Shown piece by piece: positions 19,102 to 27,671 of a stretch of 64,000 bases of DNA. Source of the stretch: Streptomyces scopuliridis RB72. GTDB lineage: Bacteria > Actinomycetota > Actinomycetes > Streptomycetales > Streptomycetaceae. Below the pieces are notes generated by a model. That model searched no databases. It saw only the letters and a program-made list of their open reading frames with translations, and was not told the origin of the DNA. Positions within the stretch are counted from its first letter, which is position 1; every line of letters begins with the position of its first letter. Made by a program: the position numbers and the translations under genes. Where the stretch lies: assembly GCF_000718095.1 (NCBI RefSeq), contig NZ_JOEI01000010.1, forward strand, positions 1-64,000, given 5' to 3'.

Positions 19102-19683
19102 CCGCGTTCTTGTCCGGCTTCCTTCACCGATCCGCTCCGCCGGCTATTTCGCCCGGTATCCGTCGCGCGTTCGGTTGGTCATGCGACCGTAAAATCCCTC
19201 TCGCCGAGTCCGCTTGTGCCGTCCCGGTTGTCTGTTTGCCGGGGCATTGCCGAAGACCGCGCCGAAGGCGTGTGCCGCCGCCGCGCGGTGAGTGAACCCG
19301 GCGGCGTGGCGATAGTGGAGTTCACATGTATGTGCTATTTCGCGTCGATGGCGTGCGAAAAACGTTTCACTTCGTCTCTACGACAGGTGCCCCGCGCCAT
19401 GGAGAGTGAGCGGCCCACAGTAATTGTGCTGTGCGGCACATTTCGAAGCCCGATGTTCGAAGGGAATGGTTACCGTGTGGGTTTGGCCACCGCCGCGTGT
19501 GGTTTTGCTGACCGATTCGACCGGCGATTCCGGACGGGGCAACTGCGGTCGCGGATACTGTCGGCCGGAATCAGCCGGAAAATGTGGCCGAGAAGTGCCG
19601 GGTGCATAGTCGGGCGCCGTGGATTCGCCGGACGGCGCCTTTCCCCTCACGCCCTGCTTTTAATCCCCCGGCCGCAACCGAAT

Positions 19684-19718
19684 CCGGACCGACCGTGGCT
19701 GAGCCACGGCCGGTCCGG
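19684..19718 (-). terminator. Terminator of the winged-helix gene
   Basis: A 35-nt hairpin with 17-nt arms (CCGGACCGACCGTGGCT against its near-perfect complement, one mismatch) lies about 60 nt beyond the minus-strand stop at 19779. Confidence 0.75.
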
Positions 19719-19778
19719 AAGAGACCTCGATACGAGAGGCGGACACAGGTGCTGTGTGGGGGGCGATCAGACGGATCC

Positions 19779-20531
19779 TCAGCCGGCGGACGCCTGGTAG
19801 AGGCCGCGGCCGGCGCGGTGGGCCCGCGAGGTGCCGACGAGCCGGTCGAGGGTGCTGCGTACCGCGTTGATGCTGCCGGGGGTGCCGTCACGGCCCAGCG
19901 CCTGTGCCACATCGCGGGCACGGACGGGGCTGCCGGCGGACGCCGCGAGCACCGCGAGGATCTGCTCGGTCAGTCCGCTCGCCTGCTCGTCCGCCGCGGC
20001 GGGGGCGGCCGTCTTCTTCGCCGCACGGGTCTTCGTGGCCGTGGCGGGCGCGGACTTCTTGGCCGGGCTGCTCTTCCGCTCCTTGGGCGCCTGCGACTTC
20101 GCCCCGGAACCCCCGCCGGAGGTGCGCGCCGACGCCGACGCGGACTTACGGGACTTGCCCGCCTTGGCGGGTGCGGGCGCCGGCTTCTCCTCGGCGGGTA
20201 CGGGGGCTTCCTCGGTGGAGGCTTCCTCAGCCGGTGCCTCCGTGGCGGGAGTCTCCGCCACAACGGTCTCCACGACGGGAGCCTGCGCGGCGGGAGCCGC
20301 TACGGCCGACGGTTCCTCGGTCCGCTGCTCCGGCACGGTCTCCAGCGCCTGGGGGGCATGGGTGAGTGCCTGCAGGGCGCCCAGGGCGGTACGTACCGAC
20401 TCCAGGCGCTCGGTGACGCCGGCCAGTTCCCGTTCGAGTGACTGCTGCTGTGTTTCCAGCTGCGGCAGTTCATCGCGCAGGAGCGCCGTCGTGGTTTCGA
20501 TGCTGTCCGGTGTGTTGGACGGGGATGTCAT
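19779..20531 (-). CDS. Coiled-coil, basic-linker, winged-helix protein
   Basis: A 250-residue protein with three parts. Residues about 10-55 form a heptad-rich coiled coil (LLRDELPQLETQQQSLEREL). Residues 60-185 are a low-complexity Ala/Pro/Glu stretch turning into a strongly basic Ala/Lys/Ser linker (KKSAPATATKTRAAKKTAAP), like histone H1-type tails. The last 65 residues read as a winged helix (LTEQILAVLAASAGSPVRAR, then INAVRSTLDRLV). The start at 20531 is preceded on the minus strand by GAGAGGG. It may be a DNA-binding regulator or nucleoid-associated protein. I do not recognise a named family. Confidence 0.8.
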   Translation of the reverse strand: MTSPSNTPDSIETTTALLRDELPQLETQQQSLERELAGVTERLESVRTALGALQALTHAPQALETVPEQRTEEPSAVAAPAAQAPVVETVVAETPATEAPAEEASTEEAPVPAEEKPAPAPAKAGKSRKSASASARTSGGGSGAKSQAPKERKSSPAKKSAPATATKTRAAKKTAAPAAADEQASGLTEQILAVLAASAGSPVRARDVAQALGRDGTPGSINAVRSTLDRLVGTSRAHRAGRGLYQASAG

Positions 20532-20999
20532 GGTGAAGCCCTCTCGTTCCGTGTCACCGCTGTTGTTGCCCCCGTTGGTGACCGCTGGAGAGCAGACTAG
20601 GCTCTGTTGCGTTGTGACTGGTAACGGATGAGCGCCGTACGGCCCGGGGTTCGGGGTGTCGAGCCCGTGCGCCGAGGTGTGAAACGGCCGCCTCGGCAGC
20701 CCAACTCCCCCTTGACGCAAGGGTGGTGTGAGACCGAGGAGCGAAGCGCCCGCCGAGAAGATGCCGTGGGAATTGGTTCCGCGGCCAGGCAGTGTGGCCG
20801 CACGTGGAACCCGGCGGTCGGTCGGAGCCGGGGGCCTCGGCGGCCGGGAGCCGCACAGCCCTGGAACGCGTGCGACATCCGCGCGTAACAGAACGGCAGC
20901 TCGAAAGACAAGCGTTGGTGTTACGGTCGGGGACACGCGGTCGCTGCTGCCCGCCGGTCTGCTTCCCTCGCTCGACAAGGCCGGTCGTACAGGAGACTT
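20532..20999. other. Divergent intergenic region
   Basis: This 468-nt region lies between the minus-strand winged-helix gene and the plus-strand FUSC-type gene and should hold both promoters. No convincing gene, terminator or dyad was found. AGGAG at 20991-20995 precedes the FUSC-type GTG start. Confidence 0.5.
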
Positions 21000-23168
21000 G
21001 TGTCCGCACCGCTTTTCCCCCGCCCCTCTGCCTCCACCGGGCGGTCCATGCCCGCATGGCTCACGCACCCCCTGGGCTGGCGCTCCGCGCCCATCCCGTG
21101 GACCGCCGCGCTCCGCGGCGCCCTGAGCGCCGGACCGCTGCTGGCGCTCGGCCTGCTGACCGGACACCTGAGCCAGGCGGTCCTCGCCGGGCTCGGCGCG
21201 ATGCTCGCCGGTGTCAACGACCGGCCGGGTACGCGGCGTACCGGCGTGGTCCACATCGGTCTGCCCGCCGTCGGCGGCGCCCTCGGACTGCTGTGCGGGG
21301 GACTGCTCGCCGACGCCGGGAGCCGCTGGAGCGCCGTACCCGCGCTCTTCGCGGTGGGCTGGCTCTCCGGCGCGCTGAGTGTGACCGGCCCGGTGTGGTC
21401 GGCGGCGGCCATGCAGTGTCTGGTCACCGCGGCGATCGGCGCGGGGATGCCGATACCGGGCCCCGCGTGGCTCAAGGCCGTCTGCTATCTGGGCGGCGCG
21501 GCCTGGCTCCTGCTGCTCCGGTTCCTGCTGCGCGCCCCGCGCCACATCCTGCGGCGCGGCGCCCGCCGCGAGGGGGAACGCGAAGCCGTCGCCGCGGTCT
21601 TCGACGCGCTCGCCGACGCCCTCCACGCCCTCGGCGGACCCGACGCGGAGCCCGCCCGAAGGCGGCTGATCGCCGCACAGCACCGCGCGGACGAGTCGCT
21701 GCGCCTGATGCGGCTGCTGCCCTTCCCCAGGCCCTTCCCCAGGCCCTTCCCCGGGGCCTTCCCCGGCCGGCGCGAGGGCCGCGGCTCCGCCCAGGCGTAC
21801 CGGATAACGGAGCGCTTCGCCGCCGCCACCGCCCTGTGCGAGGCCGGGATCGCGCTGCTGTGGGAGGGCAGGCCGCTGCCCCGGCAAGTGGCGGACGCAC
21901 CGCGCCTGCTGGCCGCCGCCGTACGTACCGACTCCGCCCCCGGCGCGCTGGCGAGCCCCGTCTCCGACACGGTCCAGCGCGGCGCGTTCGACCGGGCGCT
22001 GCTGGCCGCCGCGGTGACCTTCGACCGTACGGCGCCGGGGCGGACGCCCGTACCGTACGAGCCGACGCGTCCGCCGCGCCCCCCGCGTCCGTCCCTGAAC
22101 ACGCGCGGCGCCCGCCGGGCGCTGAAGGAGCTGACCGCGCCCGGCTCGCTCCGTACGCTCGGCCGCGCGTTCGCCCCCGCCAGGCGCGAGAACGCGCTGC
22201 GCGTGGCGCTCTGCGTCGCGGCCAGCGCCGCCGTCGCGCTCAGCCTCCATCAGACCCACTGGTACTGGCTCCCGGCCACCGCGGCGTTTCTGGTGAAGCC
22301 CGATCTGGGGCCGCTCTTCTCCCGTGTGGTCAACCGCGTCGCCGGCACCGCCACCGGCGTGCTCGTCTTCACGGTCCTCACCCTGGCCATGGCGGGACTC
22401 GGCGGCCTGTGGTGGCTGGTCGCCGTGGTCGTGGCGGGCGGTGCGCTCATCCCGGTCGCCACGCGCCACTTCGGCTTCCAGACCGCGGTGGTGACGCTGC
22501 TCGTCCTCTCCTTCGTATACGCGGTGGGTGACACCGAGGCGACCGCCGCCCGGCTGCTGGACACGGCACTCGCCTGCGGGATCGTGCTGCTCGTCGGCCA
22601 CCTTCCGCATCTGACGGACCCGCGTGTGCGGGTCGGCCACCGCTTCGCCGTCGCGCTGCGCCGCACGGAGCGGTATCTGCGGCACGTACTCGACGACCCC
22701 GGGACCGCACCCGCCACCTCCGTACCCGCCACCTCCGTACCCGCCACGTCCGCGGGCGCTTCGGGCACAGTGGCGGCGCCCCGTGGCGGAGACGCGACGG
22801 GCATCGCGCTGCGGTACGCGGCGTACCGGGCGCTCTCCGAGGCGCGGGCCGCCGCGGAGACGGCCGCGGCCGAGTTGCCGGGGCCCCACCGCGCACACCG
22901 TCACGACTGGCTGGCCGTCATGGCGCGCGCGGAGCGCATCGTCGACGCCGCCACCGTCTGCGCCGTACGCGTCGAGCAGGGGGTGCCCCGGCCCACGCCC
23001 ACCGAGGCGCGGTGGGTGACCGGAGCGCTGGCCGCGATGGCGGACGCGCTGGAGGGCGGCCGGGATACCCCGATGCCCGTGCTGCCCCCGGTCCCGAAGG
23101 ACTGCCGTTCGCTGCGCGATGTGATGACCGAGCTGCACGGCATCCAGTCCCTGACCACCGTCGCCTGA
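21000..23168 (+). CDS. FUSC-family (aromatic acid exporter-like) membrane protein
   Basis: A 722-residue integral membrane protein starting at GTG 21000 with AGGAG 4 nt upstream. An N-terminal hydrophobic block (residues about 35-180, several TM segments) is followed by a cytoplasmic region. A second block (about 400-530) holds the FUSC-type signature HWYWLPATAAFLVKPDLGPL. A C-terminal cytoplasmic domain follows. This two-block layout is typical of fusaric acid resistance/aromatic acid efflux proteins. Two low-complexity insertions, PFPRPFPRPFPGAFPG near residue 240 and triple ATSVP near 575, come from short DNA repeats. The substrate is unknown, and no neighbouring gene identifies one. Confidence 0.82.
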   Translation: MSAPLFPRPSASTGRSMPAWLTHPLGWRSAPIPWTAALRGALSAGPLLALGLLTGHLSQAVLAGLGAMLAGVNDRPGTRRTGVVHIGLPAVGGALGLLCGGLLADAGSRWSAVPALFAVGWLSGALSVTGPVWSAAAMQCLVTAAIGAGMPIPGPAWLKAVCYLGGAAWLLLLRFLLRAPRHILRRGARREGEREAVAAVFDALADALHALGGPDAEPARRRLIAAQHRADESLRLMRLLPFPRPFPRPFPGAFPGRREGRGSAQAYRITERFAAATALCEAGIALLWEGRPLPRQVADAPRLLAAAVRTDSAPGALASPVSDTVQRGAFDRALLAAAVTFDRTAPGRTPVPYEPTRPPRPPRPSLNTRGARRALKELTAPGSLRTLGRAFAPARRENALRVALCVAASAAVALSLHQTHWYWLPATAAFLVKPDLGPLFSRVVNRVAGTATGVLVFTVLTLAMAGLGGLWWLVAVVVAGGALIPVATRHFGFQTAVVTLLVLSFVYAVGDTEATAARLLDTALACGIVLLVGHLPHLTDPRVRVGHRFAVALRRTERYLRHVLDDPGTAPATSVPATSVPATSAGASGTVAAPRGGDATGIALRYAAYRALSEARAAAETAAAELPGPHRAHRHDWLAVMARAERIVDAATVCAVRVEQGVPRPTPTEARWVTGALAAMADALEGGRDTPMPVLPPVPKDCRSLRDVMTELHGIQSLTTVA
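21719..21769 (+). repeat. 12-bp tandem repeat inside the FUSC gene
   Basis: CCCTTCCCCAGG-type units repeat about four times in frame and encode alternating PFPR/PFPG. A second in-frame array of CCCGCCACCTCCGTA units lies at about 22708-22755. Confidence 0.8.
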
Positions 23169-23274
23169 GACGGCGCCGGTCATCACCACCCCGGCAGGCG
23201 GACGCGTCCTGTCCCGTACGGTCTCGTACGAACCCGTCCCGTGACACCGTTCACACCGTCATGCCGTCATGCCG

Positions 23275-24546
23275 TCAGGTGACGGTGACGGCCGGGACGG
23301 CGGCCGACCGTGGCTGTTTGCGCCGGGTGAGCGGCTTCTCGATGAGGTAGTGGGAGGCCGTGGCGGCGGCGAAGCTGGCGGCGACCGTGGCGGTCGCGTG
23401 CCACGCGGCGTCCACGCCCAGATCGGAGACCAGCCGGCTGAGCGGGTAGTGCCACAGATAGAGGCCGTAGCTGAGGTTGCGGCCGACCCAGACGAGCGGG
23501 GCCAGGGACAGTCCCCGGGAGAGCCAGGTACGCGGCTGGAGTTCCAGCGCCGCCACCACCGTCGCCGACAGCACGGCGGTCACCAGGAAGCCGACGGTGT
23601 ACCAGGGCATCGTCCAGGCGCTGGCGCCGGTCATCGGTACGTACCAGACGATCAGCGCCAGGACCCCCAGCGCGGGCCAGGCCAGCCGCGCCGACCATCG
23701 CCGCAGCGCGGCCAGCCGCGGGTCGTCCGTATGCAGCCGGGCCACCAGGACCGCGAGGACCGCACCGGCCAGCAGCTGGTCCGCGCGGGTGTCGACGCCG
23801 TTGTAGATGCGGTGCGCCGCCGTCGGGTTCCACAGGATGAAGCGCCAGACCAGTGGCAGCAGACACAGCGCCGTGGCGCAGAGCAGCACGGTCCGCGCGC
23901 CGACCCGCCGCAGGAGCAGCACCAGAACGGGCGGCCAGAACAGGTAGAACTGCTCCTCCACACTCAGCGACCAGGTGTGGGACAGCAGAGAGGTGTCGCT
24001 CGAATAGGTGCCGGGCTGGGCGGCCCTGACGATATTCATCAGGAAGGTGGCGGCCAGCACGATCGCCGCCCACGCGCCGTCGAAACTCGGCAGCCGCGTG
24101 GTGAGCGCAAGGACGGCGCACACCGCGCAGACCGCCAGCAGGGCGGGGACCAGTCGCAGCCAGCGCCGCCAGTAGAAGGACCGCATGGCGACGTCGCCGG
24201 TACGGGCGAACTCGGCCAGCAGCAGCCGCGTGATGACGAAGCCGCTGATGGTGAAGAAGACATCCACCCCCAGGGCGCCGCCCGGCAGCAGGCCCGGTTC
24301 CAGGTGGTAGACGATGACCACCCCGACGGCCAGCGCCCGCAGCCCGTCCACGCCCCGGACCCGTCCGTCGGCCCGCAGCGCGGAGGGGAACCCGCGCCCG
24401 CCCCTGACGAGCCGGCCCTCGACCCGTCGTGGGAGGAGAGCCAGAGCGACACCGGGCCGGGCGGCGTGGTGTCCGGCCCGGTCGGGTAGGTGTACGGCAG
24501 CGGTGCCCGCGCTGCCTCGTGCGTCCGCGGTGGGTGGGGTGTCCAT
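23275..24546 (-). CDS. Acyltransferase-3 family membrane O-acyltransferase
   Basis: A 423-residue polytopic protein. After a 65-residue cytosolic N-terminus it shows the family pattern GVDGLRALAVGVVIVYHL, then GVDVFFTISGFVITRLLL, FYWRRWLRLVPAL, SLSVEEQFYLFWP and finally LSYGLYLWHYPL. About ten TM segments are visible. Members transfer acetyl or other acyl groups to extracytoplasmic sugars, lipids or peptidoglycan. There is no SGNH domain. It converges with the FUSC gene, and its own start is separated by 110 nt from the iron-transport gene on the same strand. The acceptor cannot be told from sequence. Confidence 0.88.
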   Translation of the reverse strand: MDTPPTADARGSAGTAAVHLPDRAGHHAARPGVALALLPRRVEGRLVRGGRGFPSALRADGRVRGVDGLRALAVGVVIVYHLEPGLLPGGALGVDVFFTISGFVITRLLLAEFARTGDVAMRSFYWRRWLRLVPALLAVCAVCAVLALTTRLPSFDGAWAAIVLAATFLMNIVRAAQPGTYSSDTSLLSHTWSLSVEEQFYLFWPPVLVLLLRRVGARTVLLCATALCLLPLVWRFILWNPTAAHRIYNGVDTRADQLLAGAVLAVLVARLHTDDPRLAALRRWSARLAWPALGVLALIVWYVPMTGASAWTMPWYTVGFLVTAVLSATVVAALELQPRTWLSRGLSLAPLVWVGRNLSYGLYLWHYPLSRLVSDLGVDAAWHATATVAASFAAATASHYLIEKPLTRRKQPRSAAVPAVTVT

Positions 24547-24656
24547 TCAGTGCCCGTGCCCAGGATGCGGCGGCGCACGCGACAGTTAACGGAAATCTCA
24601 GAAACACCACACGTCCGCCGCGCACCGGCGTGAAAGCCCGGTGTCGAAGGGAGCGG

Positions 24657-25694
24657 CTACTTCAGCGGCTCGGCGAAGAGCGGGACGACCTTCTCCAGCG
24701 CGTACGCCACCGAGAACACCGAGTCCGTCGAGAAGGCCGCACTGAGGGTCTCGTCGTCGAACACCACCGAACGGCCCGCCTTGACGGAGGGGACGGCCCG
24801 GTACAGCGGGTCGTCGGCGATCTTCGAGGCGGGGATCCCGATGGGGGTCATCACCGTCAGATCGGCGTCGAGCAGATCGAGGTTCTCGCGGGAGACATCG
24901 ATGTAGAACGACGCGCCTGCCTTGGCGTCGACCTCCGGGTTGTTCTTGAAGCCGAGGCGCTCGACGAAGTCGACGCGGCCCGTGCCGTGCACATACGCGC
25001 CGAACCCGTCGCTGGTCCGGGAGCCGAGGGTGATGGTCTTGTTCTTGAACTCGGGGTGGGCGGCGGCCGAGTCCTGGAACTTCTTCTCGGTCTCGGAGAT
25101 GAGCGCCTCGCCCTTCCCGGGAACACCGAGGGCGGTCGCGACCATCTCGGTCTGCTCGCGCCACGAGATCTTGTACTGGTCGCCGCCCTTCGGGACGCCG
25201 ACGGTGGGCGCGATCTTGCTGAGCGTGTCGTAACGGGACTGATCGCCGCTGGACTTGGTGTCCAGGATCAGATCGGGCTTGAGGGCCGCGATCTTCTCGA
25301 ACTCCGGCTCCAGTGTGCCGATCATCCGGGGGCTCTTCTTGTAGAGGCCCTTCGCCCAGGGGCCGACCCCGTCGCCGCCGAACGCCAGCCAGTCGCTGGC
25401 TCCGACGGGCTGACCGCCGAGCGAGAGCACGGCCTCGGCGTCGCCCCAGCCCAGCGCGACGACGCGCTCGGGCCGCTGCTTCAGGGTGATGTCGCCGAAC
25501 TTGGTCGCGACGGTGGCGGGGAAGGCACCGTCCTCGGCACCGGACGCGGCCTCCGGTGAGGCGCTGCCGGAGTCCGATGTGGTGCCGCAGGCCGTCAACC
25601 CCACGACGAGGGCGGCGAGTACGGCCCACAGCGCGACGGAAGCCGGCCGGGAGCGGTGTGCGGGGGGAGCGGAGGGGTTCTTTCGCGATGCCAT
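24657..25694 (-). CDS. Siderophore ABC transporter substrate-binding lipoprotein (FecB/FhuD-like)
   Basis: A 345-residue lipoprotein with a lipobox (LVVGLTACG, cysteine near residue 36) and a Ser/Ala/Glu-rich linker. The class III binding-protein fold shows as RPERVVALGWGDAEAVLSLG, KPDLILDT, and the C-terminal STDSVFSVAYALEKVVP. It binds an Fe(III)-siderophore outside the membrane and delivers it to the two permeases encoded upstream in the same operon. A DtxR/DmdR-type iron box lies 4 nt before the start codon, so it probably has its own iron-repressed promoter as well as read-through from the ATPase gene. Confidence 0.92.
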   Translation of the reverse strand: MASRKNPSAPPAHRSRPASVALWAVLAALVVGLTACGTTSDSGSASPEAASGAEDGAFPATVATKFGDITLKQRPERVVALGWGDAEAVLSLGGQPVGASDWLAFGGDGVGPWAKGLYKKSPRMIGTLEPEFEKIAALKPDLILDTKSSGDQSRYDTLSKIAPTVGVPKGGDQYKISWREQTEMVATALGVPGKGEALISETEKKFQDSAAAHPEFKNKTITLGSRTSDGFGAYVHGTGRVDFVERLGFKNNPEVDAKAGASFYIDVSRENLDLLDADLTVMTPIGIPASKIADDPLYRAVPSVKAGRSVVFDDETLSAAFSTDSVFSVAYALEKVVPLFAEPLK

Positions 25695-25698
25695 GGAT

Positions 25699-25717
25699 TT
25701 AGGTTAGCCTACCCTAA
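25699..25717 (-). promoter_or_regulatory. Iron box (DmdR/IdeR type) in front of binding-protein gene
   Basis: TTAGGTTAGCCTACCCTAA matches the iron-box consensus (TWAGGTTAGSCTAACCTWA) at all but one position. It lies in the 24-nt gap between the ATPase stop and the binding-protein start. Confidence 0.9.
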
Positions 25718-25718
25718 A

Positions 25719-26552
25719 TCATGCCTGAACCGGGGTGATGTGATGACGCCCGATCGGTACGATCATGGGCGTGCCCGAGGCGGGGTCCTCGGCGACCGAA
25801 CAGCGCATCCCGAACACCTCCGTGACCAGCTCCGCCGTCACGATCTCCGTGGGCGCGCCCTCCGCCACGATCCGCCCGTCCTTCATCGCGACCAGCTGGT
25901 CGGCGTACCGGCAGGCCAGATTCAGATCGTGCAGGACGACCGCGATGGTCGTGCCGTACTCACGGTTCAGATCGGTCAGCAGGTCCAGTACATCGAGCTG
26001 GTGGCTGATGTCGAGGAACGTCGTCGGCTCGTCCAGCAGCAGGATGTCCGTACGCTGGGAGAGCGCCATCGCGATCCACACCCGCTGCCGCTGGCCACCG
26101 GACAGCTCGTCGACCGGCCGCCCGGCGAGCTCCAGCACATCGGTGGCGAGCAGCGCCCGCGCCACGGCCGTGTCGTCCTCGGCCGTCCAGCGGCGGAACC
26201 ACCCCTGGTGCGGATAGCGGCCGCGGCCCACCAGATCGCTCACGGTGATGCCGTCCGGCGCGACCGGGCTCTGCGGCAGGATGCCGAGCACCGACGCCAC
26301 TTCCTTGGTCGGCATCTCCTGGATGCTCCTGCCGTCCAGGAGCACACTGCCCGAGGACGGCGCCAGCAGCCGGGCCATCGAACGCAACAGGGTGGACTTA
26401 CCGCAGGCGTTCGGGCCGACGATCATGGTGATCGCGCCGGGCGGTATGTCCAGACTCAGCCCGCTGACGACCTCGCGGCCGTCGTAGCCGAGCCGGACGT
26501 CCCGCGCCGCCAGCGTGTGTTCCGCACCCATGCGCAGATCCTTCCGTTCCAT
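25719..26552 (-). CDS. Siderophore ABC transporter ATPase (FecE/FepC-like)
   Basis: A 277-residue ABC ATPase with Walker A GPNACGKST near residue 47, signature LSGGQRQR near 147, Walker B ILLLDEPT near 168 and H-loop histidine in VVLHDLN near 201. It energises import of the ferric siderophore through the permeases encoded just upstream. The start is 3 nt after the stop of the second permease; a second ATG 21 nt downstream (MGAEHTL) is also possible. Confidence 0.95.
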   Translation of the reverse strand: MERKDLRMGAEHTLAARDVRLGYDGREVVSGLSLDIPPGAITMIVGPNACGKSTLLRSMARLLAPSSGSVLLDGRSIQEMPTKEVASVLGILPQSPVAPDGITVSDLVGRGRYPHQGWFRRWTAEDDTAVARALLATDVLELAGRPVDELSGGQRQRVWIAMALSQRTDILLLDEPTTFLDISHQLDVLDLLTDLNREYGTTIAVVLHDLNLACRYADQLVAMKDGRIVAEGAPTEIVTAELVTEVFGMRCSVAEDPASGTPMIVPIGRHHITPVQA

Positions 26553-26555
26553 CGG

Positions 26556-27671
26556 TCAGCCGCCCTTCCCCACACGGTTCGAGCGCGCCAGCAGCCACAG
26601 CAGATACGGGGCACCGATCATGCTCGTCACCACGCCCACCGGGAACTGCACGGAGCCCAGCAGATGTTGTGCCGCGAAGTCCGCGACGCTCACGATCAGC
26701 GCCCCCGTCAGCGCGGCGGGCAGCAGCGCGGCGCCCTGGCGCGGCAGCAGCCGGCGTGCGATCGGCGCGGACAGGAAGGCCACGAAACCCACCGGGCCCG
26801 CCGCGGCCGTCGCCACCCCCGCGAGTGCCACCGCGCAGCCGATCAGCGCCGGCCGGCCGCGCTCCACCCGGGTGCCGAGGCCCCGCGCGGTGTCGTCCCC
26901 GAGCTGCATCGCCGGCAATGAGCGCGCCGCCAGGAAGGTCAGCGGTACGAGCACCACCATGGCCCCCAGCAGCGGCCACATCTGCTCCCAGGACCGGCCG
27001 TTGAGGCTGCCCGTCAGCCACGCGAGGGCCTTCTGCGCCTCGGTCACCGCCGAGCTGGTCAGCAGATACGAGACCAGGCTGGACAACCCCGCCCCGACGC
27101 CGACACCGACCAGCACGAGCCGGTATCCGGCGACGCCTTCGCGCCAGGCCAGTGCGTAGATCGCCACCGCGGTCAGCAGCGCTCCCGCCAGGGCGCAGAC
27201 CGAGAGCGGGAAACCGCTGACGCCGAAGACCGCACTGGCCAGCACACCCGCGGCGCTCGCGCCCCAGGTGATACCGATCATGTCGGGGCTGGCCAGCGGG
27301 TTGCGCAGCAGCGTCTGGAACACCGCCCCGGACAGCCCGAACGCCGCCCCCACCAGCAGACCGGTCAGCGCGCGCGGCAGCCGCAGCTCGATGATGACGA
27401 ACCGGGAACCTGCGTCGCCCCCGCCGGCCAGGGTGGCGACGACCTCGCGGAGCGGTACGACGAAATCGCCCACGGACAGCGCCAGACACAGCGCGGCGAA
27501 CGCGGCGGCCAGCAAAGCGGCGGAGACGGCGGTGGCACGGGCCCGGCCCGCCCGGCGGACCAGGGCGACCTCCCGTACGGCACCGGCCAGCCGCTCCTCC
27601 GTGAGCGCACCGCCCGGGGGTCGTATCTCTCCGGCCGTGTCACCCGTCACGTCCGACGCCAACTCCCTCAC
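26556..27671 (-). CDS. Siderophore ABC transporter permease (FecCD family) 2
   Basis: A 371-residue FecCD permease. GTG 27671 is chosen because it overlaps the preceding permease stop as GTGA; longer readings into the upstream gene have unlikely composition. The family signature is visible: RLPRALTGLLVGAAFGLSGA, then NPLASPDMIGITWGASA, LAWLTGSL, and GPVGFVAFLSAPIARRL with the conserved glycine of the ATPase-coupling loop. About nine TM segments are seen. It pairs with the other permease to form the membrane channel. Confidence 0.93.
   Translation of the reverse strand: MRELASDVTGDTAGEIRPPGGALTEERLAGAVREVALVRRAGRARATAVSAALLAAAFAALCLALSVGDFVVPLREVVATLAGGGDAGSRFVIIELRLPRALTGLLVGAAFGLSGAVFQTLLRNPLASPDMIGITWGASAAGVLASAVFGVSGFPLSVCALAGALLTAVAIYALAWREGVAGYRLVLVGVGVGAGLSSLVSYLLTSSAVTEAQKALAWLTGSLNGRSWEQMWPLLGAMVVLVPLTFLAARSLPAMQLGDDTARGLGTRVERGRPALIGCAVALAGVATAAAGPVGFVAFLSAPIARRLLPRQGAALLPAALTGALIVSVADFAAQHLLGSVQFPVGVVTSMIGAPYLLWLLARSNRVGKGG

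Larger units (their letters stand above)
18947..19778. other. Gene-poor region between PAS-LuxR and winged-helix gene
   Basis: This 830-nt stretch has no convincing coding sequence. It holds terminators facing in from both sides (19054..19101 and 19684..19718) and, between them, a less GC-rich segment (about 19310-19480). That segment has a small dyad CACAG...CTGTG (19416-19433) and two TTCGAA hexamers. A 194-codon open frame across it has unlikely composition and was not accepted. This may be the right boundary of the polyketide cluster. Confidence 0.55.

Noticed and set aside
19216..19800. A 194-codon open frame in the region after PAS-LuxR
   Set aside because: Unusual composition with many Cys/Arg, no recognisable motif, no good ribosome binding site, and it crosses a terminator hairpin and the 3' end of the winged-helix gene.
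20598..20625. GGCTCTGTTGC, resembling an insertion-sequence end
   Set aside because: No transposase fragment, matching inverted end or target duplication was found nearby.
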